DNA of 46,087 nt from Mycobacteriales bacterium (GCA_013362805.1 JABFVL010000011.1:1-46087); one strand, 5' to 3'; positions 32,756-41,596 are shown, counted from the stretch's first letter. The notes: generated by a model not told the origin, from the letters alone. Translations and numbers: made by a program.

Positions 32756-34495
32756 CTAATCGACGCGGGTACGTGTCCTAAATCTTCCCAGGATCGCCGC
32801 CGCGGCAGCGGTGGCAATGGCCGCCGCGCCGAAGGAAGCCAACCGTCGCACGGCTTGACCTGGCTGGAATGGCGAGGCTCCAGCAAGACACAATTGCACG
32901 TTCTCAAAAATCTGATCCCGCGCCGCATCTGAGTGAGCGAATACAGCCACCATCACGCTGGCGCCGTCGGGTCGCTGACTTGGTGAAGCCATCAGCACCA
33001 CGCCCGCGTCGGTGTTGCCGGCCAACATGGGGATGCCGCTCGCACGCAGGAACTGCGCCAAGCCCGTCGCCGTGCCCTTTGTCGCCGCGAACACCTCGGG
33101 GCTGATGTGGACAAAGTCGCGTTGTCCCAGCGACAGCTCATCGCGTTGTTGTCGGCGTGCCAACAGCGGATGGGAAAGCGCCACCATCTGTGCGGGGCAG
33201 GTGCCCGTGTGGCGTTGGTTCATCTCCGTGAGGGAATACATGAGCCCGCGCTCAATGTCGTCGTAGATCATTAGGTCGATGGACGCATAGCCCCGATATC
33301 CGCTGTGCTGAAGAGTCATCGCCATCTCAAGCCCAATGCGCAGCAAATCGTCACAGTTACGTTCAAGGAAATCCGCGACGTGCACGTCGTTGCAGCTATG
33401 ACGTAGGTCAACATCCGCGTGAAACCCGATGTAGTCATTTCGAGCGTTGATGATTTGGAAGAAGGGACCAAGGCAGCTCACCACGTTTTCGCCGATCAAC
33501 AGCCCAAGCGAGGGGCTATCGCGCAGCTGTAGAAACGGTGAGGTTTCCACATTTGTATCTAGGCGTTTAATGAATTCGGTGACACCAGTGAGGTCATCGA
33601 AATATTCGTTGTCGATTGAGTAACCCGCGTCGGGAAGTGCGATCACGGGGAAATTGCCCAAGCCTCCGGATGCATGGGTTTTTTGAATGAAGAGCACGCT
33701 GTGCGGAGTGAAGTGCGAGGCGCCGGTGCTTTGACGGCTGTATTCGATCAGTTCGGCGAGTTGCTGTTCGGTGGGTGACACTCCGCGCGGAGACCACAGA
33801 CGCGGATAGGCGCGCACCTGCGGGAAACGCTCTTCGACCGTTTGCCGGAACAAATGTTTGTCGTTGAGATCTAGTGCCGGCTTTTGCCCGACTGTCTCGT
33901 AGGTCGAAACGTTGTACTGCTCGCACAGGGCGAGGAAGTCGGGGTTGGCATTGAAGGCAACTATTGGTCGCCCGTCATCTCTGGCGGCAACCAGCACCTT
34001 ATCGAAATCTGTGAAGCTGTCCGCGACGATGAGCCGCTCGATGCTTTCGGGCAGAATCAGATCGGCAGCTAGCGCGTAACGAAGATAGTCGCGTTGTGAG
34101 GTGGTTATTCCATCGAGTTTGTCGAGCATCTCGGTGCCCAGCCCGAGAGTTCTGAATGCTCGGCGCTCGTTGGCGCTCATCGGCTTGTCAGTTCTTCCCG
34201 CGGCAACCAGGTGTGTGCTTCCGCCAGTGGCGATCACCAATCGGGGAATTTTGGGCATACGCAACGCCCGTTCGCGGGCTGACAGCGGGCCGTTGCTCAA
34301 AAACGCGGTGCTAGGGGTCCCATCTTCGCGAAACCGCAATGTCTCATCGGCGGTGTTTTGCAAATGCACAGCGCCATCAAGATAAGGCTTGAGGAAAACC
34401 TCGAACTGGCTTTGCGCCAAAAGCACTCGTGATTCCAGGGGTGAGGCATCTTGCCCCATGTACACAGAAAGCGATCGCACAATGCCCCCCACCAC
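32756..34495 (-). CDS. large ATP-grasp domain protein, candidate peptide ligase (second of pair)
   Basis: 579 aa from GTG at 34495 (GTG at 34480 is an alternative). Residues about 80-260 form a pre-ATP-grasp-like part (RLVIATGGSTHLVAAGR, RPIVAFNANPDFLALCEQYNV); the ATP-grasp core runs to about 430, with K272 (FIQKTHASGGLGN), GYASIDLMIYDD and the metal motif E424-x-N426-x-R428. Residues 430-560 hold an extra domain; a short hydrophobic stretch (FGAAAIATAAAAAILG) flanked by Arg at the very C-terminus could be a membrane anchor. Architecture recalls PGM1-type peptide ligases but is not identical. Product and partner amino acids are unknown. Followed 66 bp on by the smaller ATP-grasp gene. Confidence 0.75.
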   Translation of the reverse strand: MVGGIVRSLSVYMGQDASPLESRVLLAQSQFEVFLKPYLDGAVHLQNTADETLRFREDGTPSTAFLSNGPLSARERALRMPKIPRLVIATGGSTHLVAAGRTDKPMSANERRAFRTLGLGTEMLDKLDGITTSQRDYLRYALAADLILPESIERLIVADSFTDFDKVLVAARDDGRPIVAFNANPDFLALCEQYNVSTYETVGQKPALDLNDKHLFRQTVEERFPQVRAYPRLWSPRGVSPTEQQLAELIEYSRQSTGASHFTPHSVLFIQKTHASGGLGNFPVIALPDAGYSIDNEYFDDLTGVTEFIKRLDTNVETSPFLQLRDSPSLGLLIGENVVSCLGPFFQIINARNDYIGFHADVDLRHSCNDVHVADFLERNCDDLLRIGLEMAMTLQHSGYRGYASIDLMIYDDIERGLMYSLTEMNQRHTGTCPAQMVALSHPLLARRQQRDELSLGQRDFVHISPEVFAATKGTATGLAQFLRASGIPMLAGNTDAGVVLMASPSQRPDGASVMVAVFAHSDAARDQIFENVQLCLAGASPFQPGQAVRRLASFGAAAIATAAAAAILGRFRTRTRVD

Positions 34496-34573
34496 ACCTA
34501 TCGACGCAAGGGAATGTCCCTCGCTTGGCCAAGCTTGGAGGCTAGCACCCGGTCTATATCGTTCGTGTGTCGT

Positions 34574-34930
34574 CTAGATGTTTATGACTGTTGCCGGCGC
34601 CATTTCGTCGTGATACGGCCCATATCGAACGAGTACTTGAATCGGGCGGATCGGAAAACTTTCCAGCACGGGACGCACGGCGGCGAATAGTCGATCCGCG
34701 CTCGGCCCGTAGGCGTAGAAAAACACCTCATGTTCGGTGAATTCGCTACCGTCGAATTCACCAGCCCGATTGCGAGTCAAAGACCCGATCAAGTCTTCCT
34801 CGAGCGTGGCCAAGCTAGCCATACCCGTCCGAGTTCCAGACGGGCCAGCACTCAATATCACCCGAATCACCAATGATTGCTCGGCGACTATGGCGGCGGT
34901 CTCCGACGTGTCTTGAGAAAAGAACTTCAT
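34574..34930 (-). CDS. small conserved protein of unknown function
   Basis: 118 aa. Opens MKFF and has a repeated pattern of conserved-looking segments (SLVIRVILSAGPSGTR, LATLEEDLIGSLT, GEFDGSEFTEHEVFFYAYG, DRLFAAVRPVLESFPIRP, RYGPYHDEMA). I recall similar short proteins as hypothetical in actinobacteria and proteobacteria; no function is known. There is no signal peptide or membrane segment. It precedes the large ATP-grasp gene on the same strand by 78 bp, so it could belong to that operon or be independent. Confidence 0.7.
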   Translation of the reverse strand: MKFFSQDTSETAAIVAEQSLVIRVILSAGPSGTRTGMASLATLEEDLIGSLTRNRAGEFDGSEFTEHEVFFYAYGPSADRLFAAVRPVLESFPIRPIQVLVRYGPYHDEMAPATVINI

Positions 34931-35008
34931 CCAGCCGGCCTCTTTGCTATGTGGACTGTGGTTCCGACGATACCCGTGTGTCAGAAGGTGTGAAACATGC
35001 GTCGGTTT

Positions 35009-35986
35009 TTAACTTCTCATGGACGCGAGCAATGTGCGAAATGAGACCAATCTTTCCGCTGGGGCGTTCCCGGCCGCCACCCAGGCGTCCAATGCGCAAT
35101 CGGATTTTGGTTCGCTGTGATCGCAGCCCGGTTCACAATTCAGTGAGCCCGGCAACAGGTCGGGGTAGCCGTGCAAAAGGTCTTCATAGGGAATATGGGC
35201 CAGCCCAAATGACCGCACTCCTGGAGTGTCGATCACAAAACCATCTGGGGTTAGGGGCAGGGCGATTGCTGAGGTGGAGGTGTGTCGCCCTTTTCCGATG
35301 CCGCTCACTATTCCGGTAGCCCGGTCAGCGCCGGGCACCAGCGCGTTCACCAACGTTGATTTGCCAACGCCAGAATGGCCCAAAAGGACAGATCTGCGGC
35401 CGACTAGATGTTCGCGTACGTCGTCCACGGGCGTGCCGCGTTGCCACACTACATGTGGCAAATCAATCTTGCCGTAGTAGCGAAGCAGCTCGTCAGGCTT
35501 AGCTAGGTCGGATTTGGTCAAGCAAAGCAAGGGGTCAATGCCCGCGTCCTCAGCTGCGACGAGAGCGCGATCAATCAGCCCGGTACGAGGTGGCGGATCA
35601 GCGAGAGCGACTACAATGACGAGTTGTTGTGCGTTTGCCACAATGACTTTCTCGCGGGCTTCGGTGCCCTCGGTGTCATCTCCGCTGCGCCGTAGTTCGC
35701 TGGTGCGTTCTTCAATGCGAACAATGCGTGCTAGGGCGTCTGGTTTACCCGAGAGATCCCCGACGACGGCGACACGATCGCCCACCACCACCCCGCGACG
35801 ACCAAGTTCCCTGGCCCGCATGGCGATGACGGTTTTGTCGTCGAGAGCGCAGGTGTAACGCCCTCGATCGATCGTCGTGACTAGGGCTACTTCCGCGTTG
35901 TTGTGTGCTGGCCGCAGTGAGGAACGCGGACGGGAGCGACGCCCGGGTCGCACCCGCACGTCGTCTTCATCCCGATATCTACTCAT
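35009..35986 (-). CDS. rsgA: ribosome small-subunit-dependent GTPase RsgA
   Basis: 325 aa. OB-fold N-terminal part (GRYTCALDDKTVIAMRARELGRRG in two pieces), circularly permuted GTPase with TKSD (G4) before the P-loop GHSGVGKST (G1) and DTPGVRSFG (G3), then the zinc-binding CEPGCDHSEPKSDC. RsgA assists 30S subunit maturation. ATG at 35986 overlaps the aroA stop (ATGA), preferred over the frame open to 36010. In mycobacteria and Streptomyces rsgA is also next to aroA. Confidence 0.93.
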   Translation of the reverse strand: MSRYRDEDDVRVRPGRRSRPRSSLRPAHNNAEVALVTTIDRGRYTCALDDKTVIAMRARELGRRGVVVGDRVAVVGDLSGKPDALARIVRIEERTSELRRSGDDTEGTEAREKVIVANAQQLVIVVALADPPPRTGLIDRALVAAEDAGIDPLLCLTKSDLAKPDELLRYYGKIDLPHVVWQRGTPVDDVREHLVGRRSVLLGHSGVGKSTLVNALVPGADRATGIVSGIGKGRHTSTSAIALPLTPDGFVIDTPGVRSFGLAHIPYEDLLHGYPDLLPGSLNCEPGCDHSEPKSDCALDAWVAAGNAPAERLVSFRTLLASMRS

Positions 35987-37263
35987 TGGCTCTCTAGCAT
36001 AGAAGTCCACAACTCCACAAAGTTCGTCATGGTCTTGCCTGTCGTCGCAATGTTTTCGACTTCAACACCGGGCACCGCCAAGCCCAGCAAGGCCCCGGCT
36101 TGGCCCATCCGGTGGTCGTCATAGGTGCCAAACACGCCACCGCGAAGCGGCTTTGGCGTGATAGCCAGTTCATCAGCCCCTTCGGTCACTTGCGCGCCGA
36201 GCTTGTTGAGTTCCGTGGCCAACGCGGCAAGCCGATCTGTTTCGTGGTTGCGCAGATGACCGATGCCTCGCAGTCGAGAAGGGTGATCCGCGAGCGCACA
36301 CAACGCGGCCAACACCGGCGTAAGTTCGCCGACGTCGTGCAAGTCGACGTCGATACCCGCGATTGTCTTGCCGCCATGGACCGTCAACCCTGATGGGTTC
36401 CATGACACGGTCGCGCCAAGTTGGGGAAGCAGATGGCGGAGCGCGTCGCCAGCCTGCGTTGTCTCATGCGGCCAATCCGGAATGTGCACCTGTCCACCGG
36501 TGACTAGTGCCGCGCATAGGAAAGGCGCCGCGTTGGACAAGTCAGGTTCGATATTCCAGTCATGTGGGGCGATAGCGCCTGGGGCCACTTGCCAGCTTCG
36601 GCGCCGTGGTTGTGTCACATCGACACCCACTTGACGCAACATCTCCATCGTCATTTCGATGTGGGGGGCGCTGGGAAGTGGACCGCCCAAGTGGCGCACG
36701 ATGACGCCGTCTTCGAACCGTGCTCCCAGCAGAAGCAGCGCTGAGACAAACTGGCTGGAGCCAGAGGCGTCCAAGTGGATTTCCCCGCCTCGGACGGCGC
36801 CGGTTCCATGAATGACGAACGGCAGGGCGTCACCGCTGACGTTCGCCCCGAGGTGTCGCAGGCCCTCTAGCAGGGTTTTCATGGGACGTAGCCGAGCATG
36901 TGGGTCACCATCAAAGGTGATGTCACCCGATGCGAGCGCGGCCAGGGGAGGCACAAAGCGCATCACGGTGCCAGCCAAACCACAATCTATGTGCGCCGAG
37001 CTCGGCATGTCCCCAGGAGTAACCAGCCAATCCTGCCCTTGATCGGCGACGGTTACTCCAAGTGCTCGCAAAGCGCTGGCCATAAGTTCGGTATCTCGGG
37101 CGCGCAGCGGTGCGCGTAGCAGAGATTTCTGACCAGGTTCGGCCGCGCTGGCCAGAATTAGCGCGCGATTAGTCGCTGACTTGGAACCCGGCAGGTTTAC
37201 GGTGGCTCGAATTGGCTGGTCCGCCTGCGGGGCGGGCCAAAGCGCAGAGGCAGCGGATGTCAT
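35983..37263 (-). CDS. aroA: 3-phosphoshikimate 1-carboxyvinyltransferase (EPSP synthase)
   Basis: 426 aa, complete. The enzyme adds the enolpyruvyl group of PEP to shikimate 3-phosphate in the shikimate pathway. Key segments: LPGSKSATNRALILA with the PEP-binding Lys, TVMRFVPPLAAL (the GTxxR-like region), LDASGSSQFVSALLL, and the late ETDRLAAL and DDHRMGQAGALLG. ATG at 37263; the downstream rsgA overlaps by 4 bp. The divergent/convergent block with SRAP, sigR and rsrA is conserved in actinobacteria. Confidence 0.95.
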   Translation of the reverse strand: MTSAASALWPAPQADQPIRATVNLPGSKSATNRALILASAAEPGQKSLLRAPLRARDTELMASALRALGVTVADQGQDWLVTPGDMPSSAHIDCGLAGTVMRFVPPLAALASGDITFDGDPHARLRPMKTLLEGLRHLGANVSGDALPFVIHGTGAVRGGEIHLDASGSSQFVSALLLLGARFEDGVIVRHLGGPLPSAPHIEMTMEMLRQVGVDVTQPRRRSWQVAPGAIAPHDWNIEPDLSNAAPFLCAALVTGGQVHIPDWPHETTQAGDALRHLLPQLGATVSWNPSGLTVHGGKTIAGIDVDLHDVGELTPVLAALCALADHPSRLRGIGHLRNHETDRLAALATELNKLGAQVTEGADELAITPKPLRGGVFGTYDDHRMGQAGALLGLAVPGVEVENIATTGKTMTNFVELWTSMLESQ

Positions 37264-37305
37264 TGCACCATTGTTGCAAGCAGCGGATTCGCGTGTTCAC
37301 CTTGT

Positions 37306-38175
37306 CTAGCGTGTGGGCGGTGTGGAATCTGAATTGAGTTGCGCTCCGGCCCGCGGAAACTGTGTTTGTCCGATTGTGTAATGACTGCTCTGAACATTCG
37401 GGGCGATATTGTCGCGCAGGCTCGCAACAAGAGCGGCTCTTCGTTGCTCTTGATCGAGGTCTCTGAGTTGGCTTGACTCAAGCGTGTCGCGCAATTTTGC
37501 GGTGATGGCGGACAACCTGTCACTCATCACACCGATGGTTTCAGCATTGGGTGAGGTGTAGTTGGCGAGGATCGTGATGCTTCCTGGGCTGCTTTGCGCA
37601 TCCATCGTGACGGGAGCGTCTTCGTCGGCTTGAGCCTGAAACAGTCCGAACCCAGCATCGGCCTTTTCGCCGCTTTCATTGGGGTTTACCGCGATCATCG
37701 CGGCATCTTGATTATCGCGCCCCGCGGTCTTGCCTGGGGTGGGAGGACTGAGAACGGCGGATACGGAGGCGATGTCGCACATGGGTTTGGTGCCATCGGT
37801 AGGCACAAGGTTTTTAACCGCGCTCTTCATGAAATGCGGACCTGGGTTGAGCTCGACTTTCACTTGCTTGTCAAGGTCCGCGAATTTAGCCACACACATG
37901 GCTGACGTGGCCAGCGCTCGCCCATCTTTGGTGGATTCCCCACGTAAAAGTTGAACGTAAGCAACGGTTCCGCTTTTGGTATCGAAGAAGAACGCGTCAG
38001 TGCGGTTCGCTGTCGCGACTCGCCCCTCATCAATGCTGACTTGTTCCCGATCTTTTGGTTGTTCAGCAATTTCGTAGTCGGAGTTCTGACCCGCGAAAAA
38101 GGTGAGGCCGATAGCCGTTCCCGCAACTGTGAGTACGGCGGCGGCCTTCAGGCTGCCCCTAATCCATCTAGCCAT
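37306..38175 (-). CDS. membrane-anchored extracytoplasmic protein of unknown function
   Basis: 289 aa, start chosen at ATG 38175 because an N-terminal anchor follows (ARWIRGSLKAAAVLTVAG then IGLTFFAG) and CGGAG precedes it. The long frame upstream to 38700 overlaps the SRAP gene and is not used. The rest is extracytoplasmic, with three cysteines (MCVAKF, PMCDIAS), a Val/Leu-rich core and a long acidic, Gln-rich stretch (ADAGFGLFQAQADEDAPV). No domain is recognised. Divergent from SRAP over 54 bp; the function is not visible. Confidence 0.65.
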   Translation of the reverse strand: MARWIRGSLKAAAVLTVAGTAIGLTFFAGQNSDYEIAEQPKDREQVSIDEGRVATANRTDAFFFDTKSGTVAYVQLLRGESTKDGRALATSAMCVAKFADLDKQVKVELNPGPHFMKSAVKNLVPTDGTKPMCDIASVSAVLSPPTPGKTAGRDNQDAAMIAVNPNESGEKADAGFGLFQAQADEDAPVTMDAQSSPGSITILANYTSPNAETIGVMSDRLSAITAKLRDTLESSQLRDLDQEQRRAALVASLRDNIAPNVQSSHYTIGQTQFPRAGAQLNSDSTPPTR

Positions 38176-38229
38176 GACTCCGAACCTCACAACAAGTTTT
38201 TGTCGTACCAACGCATTAGCGTAATGAGT

Positions 38230-38925
38230 ATGTGCGGTCGTTATGTTTCCACAGCTACAGCTGAACAGCTGGCGAACACCTTTAATGCGGGCGATTTCAC
38301 ACGAGGTCCGGCTGTTGAGCCCGACTATAACGTCGCCCCCACGAAAAATGTCCACATTGTTCGTATGACTCATCGCGATGACGTTGAGCGGGAAGTGGTT
38401 GATACCGCGCGGTGGGGATTGATTCCGTCCTGGGCTAAAGACATCAAAATTGGTTCTCGCCTTTTCAACGCTCGTGCCGAATCGGTGCGAACAACCTCCG
38501 CTTTTCGAAACGCTTTCGCGCGGCGTCGTGCCTTGATTCCAGCCGATGGTTGGTACGAGTGGACGCCTAAACAGTTTGGTCCGGGCAAGCAAGCGTTCTA
38601 CATCACGCCCGAGAGTGGCCAGCTGGTTTTCGCCGGGCTGTGGGAGGTTTTCGGGCCCGACAAACTCATCACGTGCACGATCCTCACTACGCCCGCTCAA
38701 GGCGAGCTAGCGCGCATTCACGACCGGCAGCCCTTGGTGCTTTCGCCAGGGCAGTGGGAGGCCTGGCTGAAGGACGATGATGCCGCGGTGCAACTGCTGG
38801 AACATCCGGACATCACGGCGGTGAGATTGCGGCCGGTGGGTTCGGCGGTCGGAAATGTCGCAAATAACGGCCCTAGTCTTATTTCAGCTGTTGAAGAACA
38901 AACCGGCCCTGATCAGCTGTTTTAG
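38230..38925 (+). CDS. SRAP (HMCES/YedK-type) DNA abasic-site protection protein
   Basis: 231 aa. The start is fixed biologically: only ATG 38230 puts Cys at position 2, the residue that becomes the N-terminus and forms the thiazolidine crosslink with abasic sites (MCGRYVS). Other active residues: N80 (FNARAES), E110 (GWYEW), H164 (IHDRQP). The usual MP after HDR is QP here. The SRAP protein shields abasic sites in single-stranded DNA and can self-reverse. Equivalent to mycobacterial Rv3226c next to aroA. Divergent from the membrane-anchored unknown gene. Confidence 0.92.
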   Translation: MCGRYVSTATAEQLANTFNAGDFTRGPAVEPDYNVAPTKNVHIVRMTHRDDVEREVVDTARWGLIPSWAKDIKIGSRLFNARAESVRTTSAFRNAFARRRALIPADGWYEWTPKQFGPGKQAFYITPESGQLVFAGLWEVFGPDKLITCTILTTPAQGELARIHDRQPLVLSPGQWEAWLKDDDAAVQLLEHPDITAVRLRPVGSAVGNVANNGPSLISAVEEQTGPDQLF

Positions 38926-39116
38926 CCGAAAGTACGATGCAAGCGGTTTTGCTAGGGGTGGAAAAAAGAAATTAAATGCATTATGCCCGTCACGCCCGTC
39001 ACTACACCTCGTTGGCCAAGGCGGGTCTGACGGCATGACAGTTTCGGCTTGGGCACATCTCCCGGGAGCCGGTCGACAGACTCGGCGAAATACTCACCCA
39101 GATGAAGGGAGTCCAC

Positions 39117-39590
39117 GTGACCCGCGCAAGGATGCCTCGCCCGCATGAGGTGCAGGCCGCCGCTCGCGACCCACGTTTTCTGCGTGCACAGGCCGCTCGT
39201 CCCGATCTTTCCTGGCGTACGCAAGCTCGTTGCCGCACTGTAGACCCAGAAACCTTCTTCCCGCTGCCCACTGAGCCAGCAGACTTGGCGCTCGCTCTGT
39301 GTAATGCCTGCCCAGTTGCGGCCGAGTGTCTTCGAGCAGCTCTTGAAGCTGGCGATTGCGAAGGCGTATGGGGCGGCACAACCCCACGTGAGCGCCGCGC
39401 CATGCTCGCCGCTTGGCGGGCTGATGAAGACAGCCCACTCCCAGTTGGCACCCCGACCCTCGTTGCCCCCTCGCTTCGTGGTTCGCGTCGTGGATCTACC
39501 CGTACTCCCATTCACGCCAAACGTGATGAGAACAAGCGGGAGACCGCGGATGTGTTGGGTGAGCTGTTGGCTGGTTCGCTCCGCTCTTAG
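39117..39590 (+). CDS. WhiB-family iron-sulfur transcription factor
   Basis: 157 aa, start GTG 39117 with GGGAG (39107-39111) five bases before; ATG at 39102 would be an in-frame alternative. The four cluster cysteines are C39, C62, C65 and C71 (CxxC in [11 protein letters not shown]), followed by the G-V-W-G-G turn (83-87) and TPRERRAML. The C-terminal extension of about 55 residues is Arg/Ser-rich, longer than in WhiB1 or WhiB2. Which WhiB paralogue this is cannot be settled. WhiB proteins bind sigma factor A region 4 with their cluster and sense redox or NO. Location near sigR is as in mycobacteria (whiB1). A tandem GCCCGTCAC repeat (about 38989-39006) lies upstream. Confidence 0.88.
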   Translation: MTRARMPRPHEVQAAARDPRFLRAQAARPDLSWRTQARCRTVDPETFFPLPTEPADLALALCNACPVAAECLRAALEAGDCEGVWGGTTPRERRAMLAAWRADEDSPLPVGTPTLVAPSLRGSRRGSTRTPIHAKRDENKRETADVLGELLAGSLRS

Positions 39591-39666
39591 CTGCTTGACC
39601 ACCACTTATGCGAGTGGAAAGGCCATAGAAACACGCAAAAATATTCTTCGCCGAATTTTGACGGCG

Positions 39667-39693
39667 GGGAATATTTTTGTGTCTAGGCCGGTT
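39667..39693 (+). promoter_or_regulatory. SigR-dependent autoregulatory promoter (p2-type) of sigR
   Basis: GGGAAT (39667-39672) and GTT (39691-39693) are exactly 18 bases apart, the SigR/SigH consensus GGAAT-N18-GTT. A transcript starting about 7-10 bases downstream would begin at, or just before, the GTG at 39703, which opens the same frame as sigR. The arrangement mirrors the feedback promoter of Streptomyces sigR. Confidence 0.82.
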
Positions 39694-39900
39694 GGAGCCA
39701 GCGTGACGATTTTGAAGCGCTGCCCTGAGCTCTCTGAGACCGTGCCATATGTCCCTGGAGTCACGGTGCCAGAGGCAGATTCTCCCATTTCGGGCACTTT
39801 TTTCGCCGAATCCTCGGCGATGCCCGCGAATTTCGCTGGACTAGACCAGATACCCTCAGAGCGCGAACACCAGTCGCATCCCGGCCGGGCAGGCCGGCGC

Positions 39901-40512
39901 ATGGGGGGTAAGAAATCAAGCGTGACGTCAACCGAGAGTGACATCAACGCGCGTTTTGAACGAGACGCGTTGCAATACCTGGACCAGCTATATGCGGCCG
40001 GTCTTCGGATGACGCGCAATCCAGCTGACGCCGAAGACTTGGTTCAAGAGACCTACGTCAAGGCATTCGCCGCATTCCACCAGTTCAAAGAGGGCACAAA
40101 CCTCAAGGCGTGGCTATATCGCATCCTGACGAACACTTTCATCAACAACTACCGCAAAAAGCAGCGGCAACCCCAGCAGAGCCCCACCGAGCAGATTGAA
40201 GACTGGCAGCTCGCGGCCGCCGCTTCTCACAGTTCAACAGGTTTGCGGTCCGCTGAAATGGAAGCTCTGGACAGCCTTCCCGACAACGATGTGAAACGAG
40301 CCCTGCAAGAACTCCCCGAGGAATTCCGCCTGGCGGTATACCTCGCCGACGTCGAAGGATTCGCATACAAAGAGATCGCGGAAATCATGGACACCCCAGT
40401 TGGCACTGTGATGTCCCGTTTGCACCGCGGCCGGCGTAATCTGCGGACTATGTTGGAAAGCTATGCGATTGAGCGCGGGTTGCTGCCCGCAGGCACGGGA
40501 GCGGGACGGTGA
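39901..40512 (+). CDS. sigR: ECF sigma factor SigR/SigH (thiol-oxidative stress); possible longer isoform from GTG 39703
   Basis: 203 aa from ATG 39901. Region 2 ([31 protein letters not shown] in pieces; [24 protein letters not shown]) and region 4 ([43 protein letters not shown]) are complete and match the SigR/SigH/RpoE-R group of thiol-stress sigma factors. The frame stays open upstream; from GTG 39703 it would give a 269-aa form with a 66-residue extension, as known for the short-lived SigR' isoform of Streptomyces and mycobacteria. It overlaps rsrA by 4 bp, so they form an operon. Regulon: thioredoxin and other disulfide-stress genes. Confidence 0.92.
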   Translation: MGGKKSSVTSTESDINARFERDALQYLDQLYAAGLRMTRNPADAEDLVQETYVKAFAAFHQFKEGTNLKAWLYRILTNTFINNYRKKQRQPQQSPTEQIEDWQLAAAASHSSTGLRSAEMEALDSLPDNDVKRALQELPEEFRLAVYLADVEGFAYKEIAEIMDTPVGTVMSRLHRGRRNLRTMLESYAIERGLLPAGTGAGR

Positions 40513-40784
40513 ACTGTAGTCAGCCTCATGAAACACCGTGTGATGAGGTCCTCGGTGAGGTTTATCGGTACCTAGATGCTGAATGCGAAAATGACCGCAC
40601 CAGTCGAATCAAGCAACATTTGTCAGAGTGTCACCCGTGCTTGCGGGAATTTGGCATCGAGCAAGAAGTAAAAGCATTGGTATCGCGCTGCTGTGGAGGA
40701 GATGTCGCCCCCGAGGCGCTTCGTGATCGTCTGCGCGACAAGCTACACACATTGATGGAAAAGCAGCCCGACGTCACTAAATAG
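40509..40784 (+). CDS. rsrA: zinc-binding anti-sigma factor RsrA/RshA
   Basis: 91 aa, GTG start overlapping the sigR stop. The ZAS motif is at H37, C41, C44 (HLSECHPC) with C11 in front (TPCDEVL), the same numbering as in Streptomyces coelicolor RsrA. Oxidation of these cysteines releases zinc and frees SigR. Two more Cys (SRCCGG) and C3 are present. It is the redox sensor of the pair. Confidence 0.95.
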   Translation: MNCSQPHETPCDEVLGEVYRYLDAECENDRTSRIKQHLSECHPCLREFGIEQEVKALVSRCCGGDVAPEALRDRLRDKLHTLMEKQPDVTK

Positions 40785-40786
40785 AG

Positions 40787-41596
40787 CTAGGGGCGGCGCG
40801 GGCCGCCCCGAATTCGGCGCGCGATGGCCATTGACGCTCTGCCCTTCACATTCATCGAAGACCTGGCCCCTCGACGTTTTTTAATGTCTTGGCCCTGGTG
40901 GTCATCGCTAAGAGCCTGACCAAGATCATGAGCCCGCTGCCAATGGGCATGAATTAACTCGACCTTTGCGTCGTCCCAATCGAATTCGGCGATACATGGT
41001 CGGCTGAAATCGCTATCGAACGCTTCCCGAACCGCGTCGCATGCCGTCGAGAGATGGTAGAAAGTTCCCAACTGACCTGGGCGGCTAATCGATGTTAGGG
41101 CGCGAGCGGCTCGTGAACGGTTAGCCGCACGACGTATTTCGTCAGAAGGTTCCGACGTGTTCGCTCGGACATATGAGTCGATGTGACCTACTAGATCGCT
41201 TATTTCCCCAGACATTCGAGCATGTGCGGCGGGTGAAATGGCGGCTAGCACCTGCTCGTATAGTGCGTCTTCGCTCATTTCACTACGAGCTTTCCGCCAG
41301 CTCGCGTCAAGTGCGCTGTGATAGTCAACGGGCAGTAGAAGTCTCGGCGCAAGGTCTGCGAACCCAAGGTGATCTACCACGAATTTGAGCGTTCCCGCGG
41401 CCTTATAAAGATGGCGGTATGTTTGGTTCAGTCGAGTCGCGGTCATCTCGCAACGGCTCAGCTCAGGTGATTCGTGGGTGAGCCTATCGGCATCTTTCAG
41501 CAGGCGAGACTGCCTCGCGCTGCTCATATGCGAGGCGACGGTCACAAAATGCGCGGTTGCCTCGAGGGATTCTCGTATCTCCAAGCTGGATTTCAC
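40787..41596 (-). CDS. uncharacterised, helix-rich soluble protein
   Basis: 269 aa from GTG 41596 (GGAAG in front); the frame continues open to 41722 but without a ribosome binding site. No family recognised. Composition: long amphipathic helices rich in Ala, Ser, Arg and Asp (SSLEIRESLEATAHFVTVAS, RLNQTYRHLYKAAGTLKFVV, SDLVGHIDSYVRANTSEPSD) and a basic tail (KKRRGARSSMNVKGRASMAIARR). No membrane segment or signal peptide. It converges on rsrA and is divergent from the biotin carrier over 190 bp. In mycobacteria the carrier is directly beside rshA, so this gene is an insertion relative to that layout. Confidence 0.55.
   Translation of the reverse strand: MKSSLEIRESLEATAHFVTVASHMSSARQSRLLKDADRLTHESPELSRCEMTATRLNQTYRHLYKAAGTLKFVVDHLGFADLAPRLLLPVDYHSALDASWRKARSEMSEDALYEQVLAAISPAAHARMSGEISDLVGHIDSYVRANTSEPSDEIRRAANRSRAARALTSISRPGQLGTFYHLSTACDAVREAFDSDFSRPCIAEFDWDDAKVELIHAHWQRAHDLGQALSDDHQGQDIKKRRGARSSMNVKGRASMAIARRIRGGPRRP
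40790..40809. terminator. GC-rich hairpin after rsrA
   Basis: GGGGCGGC (40790-40797) pairs with GCCGCCCC (40802-40809) around GCGG, 6 bp after the rsrA stop. It overlaps the 3' coding end of the following minus-strand gene. No T-run. Confidence 0.6.

Noticed and set aside
37951..38229. Upstream extension of SRAP (frame open to 37951)
   Set aside because: The SRAP mechanism needs Cys at position 2, which only ATG 38230 gives.
38176..38700. Upstream extension of the membrane-anchored unknown (frame open to 38700)
   Set aside because: It is antisense to the SRAP gene; the anchor starts only at ATG 38175, with a ribosome binding site.
39304..39702. SigR start far upstream, inside whiB
   Set aside because: The stretch runs through whiB in another phase. 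The extension that makes sense begins at GTG 39703.
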